Assembly (NCBI GenBank): GCA_900551335.1
Contig: URVO01000094.1
Span: 1-5,874 of the forward strand
Source: an uncultured Phascolarctobacterium sp.
GTDB taxonomy: Bacteria > Bacillota > Negativicutes > Acidaminococcales > Acidaminococcaceae
Direction: 5' to 3'
DNA: 5,874 nucleotides
Shown: positions 5,241-5,874 of the stretch, piece after piece
How positions within the stretch are numbered: the first letter of the stretch is position 1
How the letters are laid out: every line of letters starts with the position of its first letter
Translations under genes and position numbers: made by a program
Notes under the pieces: model-generated
Databases searched by the model: none
Told to the model about the DNA's origin: nothing
Seen by the model: the letters and a program-made list of their open reading frames with translations, nothing else

Positions 5241-5246
5241 TTGTTA

Positions 5247-5874
5247 GTGCGTCTTAAGTCCTTTTCAACCTATGGCTTCAAATCTTTTGCCGATAAAATT
5301 GAATTAAACTTTGATAAAGGGATAACTGCTGTTGTCGGACCGAACGGTTCAGGCAAGAGCAATATTTCTGATGCCATTCGTTGGGTATTGGGCGAGCAGA
5401 GCGCAAAATATCTGCGTGGCAGCAAGATGGAGGACGTTATCTTCTCAGGCAGCGGCAAGCGCAGAGCCTTAGGCGTGGCGGAGGTTACCGTAGAGTTTGA
5501 TAACAGCGACCATACCCTGCCGCTCGATTTTGATAATGTCAGCCTTACGCGCCGCCTGTTCCGCAGCGGTGACAGTGAATATGCGATAAATAAAAAAAGC
5601 TGCCGCTTAAAGGATATCATTGACCTGATGGCCGATACAGGCTTGGGCAAGGGCTCGATGTCGATTATCGGTCAGAACAAGATTGATGAGATTTTAAACA
5701 GCAGACCGGAGGACAGGCGCAGTCTGTTCGAGGAGGCGGCCGGCATTGCCAAATACCGCCTGCGTAAGAAGGATGCAGTGAAGCGTCTTGATGATACGGG
5801 AGCAAACCTTACGCGTATCAGCGATATCCGCAGCGAGGTGGATGCGCAGGTAGAGCCTTTGGCTGTGGCGGCGG
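5247..5874 (+). CDS. smc: Chromosome segregation ATPase SMC, N-terminal part (cut by window edge)
   Basis: The first 209 codons of SMC, the ATPase core of the bacterial condensin complex with ScpA and ScpB, run off the right edge. SMC dimers extrude or tether DNA loops and organise the newly replicated origins. Translation starts at GTG 5247, giving (V/M)[18 protein letters not shown], the standard SMC beginning. Walker A is GPNGSGKSN (31-39), followed by the typical [17 protein letters not shown] (42-58) and the [12 protein letters not shown] stretch (61-72). The Q-loop region is [17 protein letters not shown] (134-150, with Gln143). [19 protein letters not shown] (153-171) leads into the first coiled-coil arm, of which about 38 residues are present. 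The hinge, second arm, signature motif and Walker B lie beyond the window (full length is about 1,180 residues). It has its own promoter, 71 bp downstream of the glycosylase gene. Confidence 0.97.
   Translation, partial: MRLKSFSTYGFKSFADKIELNFDKGITAVVGPNGSGKSNISDAIRWVLGEQSAKYLRGSKMEDVIFSGSGKRRALGVAEVTVEFDNSDHTLPLDFDNVSLTRRLFRSGDSEYAINKKSCRLKDIIDLMADTGLGKGSMSIIGQNKIDEILNSRPEDRRSLFEEAAGIAKYRLRKKDAVKRLDDTGANLTRISDIRSEVDAQVEPLAVAA

Noticed and set aside
4829..5257. Plus-strand 142-codon open frame overlapping the glycosylase and smc start
   Set aside because: It is a shifted frame within the glycosylase gene, with Arg/Leu/Cys-rich shadow composition. The glycosylase frame has clear family motifs.

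Overview
The window looks like a chromosomal segment of a Gram-positive-type or Negativicutes-like member of the Bacillota. The grounds are strong AGGAG-type ribosome binding sites, extended -10 promoters, mixed GC-rich codon use with AT-rich intergenic DNA, and a radical SAM protein of the short Elp3-like type close upstream of smc. The taxon is an inference from gene content; no rRNA or marker comparison was possible. No mobile element, tRNA, rRNA or CRISPR array is visible.

Layout: (1) At the left edge, on the minus strand, is the N-terminal part of an NhaC-family Na+/H+ antiporter. (2) Divergent from it is a two-gene plus-strand unit: a small four-helix membrane protein of unknown function, overlapping by 4 bp a Cof-type HAD phosphatase. 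(3) A hairpin follows, then a CsoR/RcnR-family metal-sensing repressor with an extended N-terminus. (4) Convergent with the repressor, 30 bp away, is a minus-strand MATE (DinF-type) efflux transporter. (5) Divergent from the MATE gene is a plus-strand pair with a 4-bp overlap: the Elp3-like radical SAM protein and a family 6 uracil-DNA-glycosylase-type hypoxanthine (deoxyinosine) glycosylase. (6) The right edge holds the 5' end of smc, with its own promoter.

The most interesting point is regulatory. The MATE promoter (TTGACT, 18 nt, TATTAT on the minus strand) contains, inside its spacer, a C-tract/G-tract inverted repeat (CCCCT-AG-AGGGG) of the kind CsoR/RcnR-family repressors bind. A CsoR-family gene lies at the 3' end of that same MATE gene. 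This suggests a compact two-gene module in which a metal (or other CsoR-family ligand) signal controls a MATE exporter, instead of the usual CopA/CopZ or RcnA targets. The same repeat covers the -35 region of the divergent radical SAM promoter, so both directions could be affected. This is a hypothesis built on motif reading.

The remaining genes are ordinary housekeeping or accessory genes: sodium/proton exchange, sugar-phosphate or nucleotide dephosphorylation, DNA base repair and chromosome condensation.
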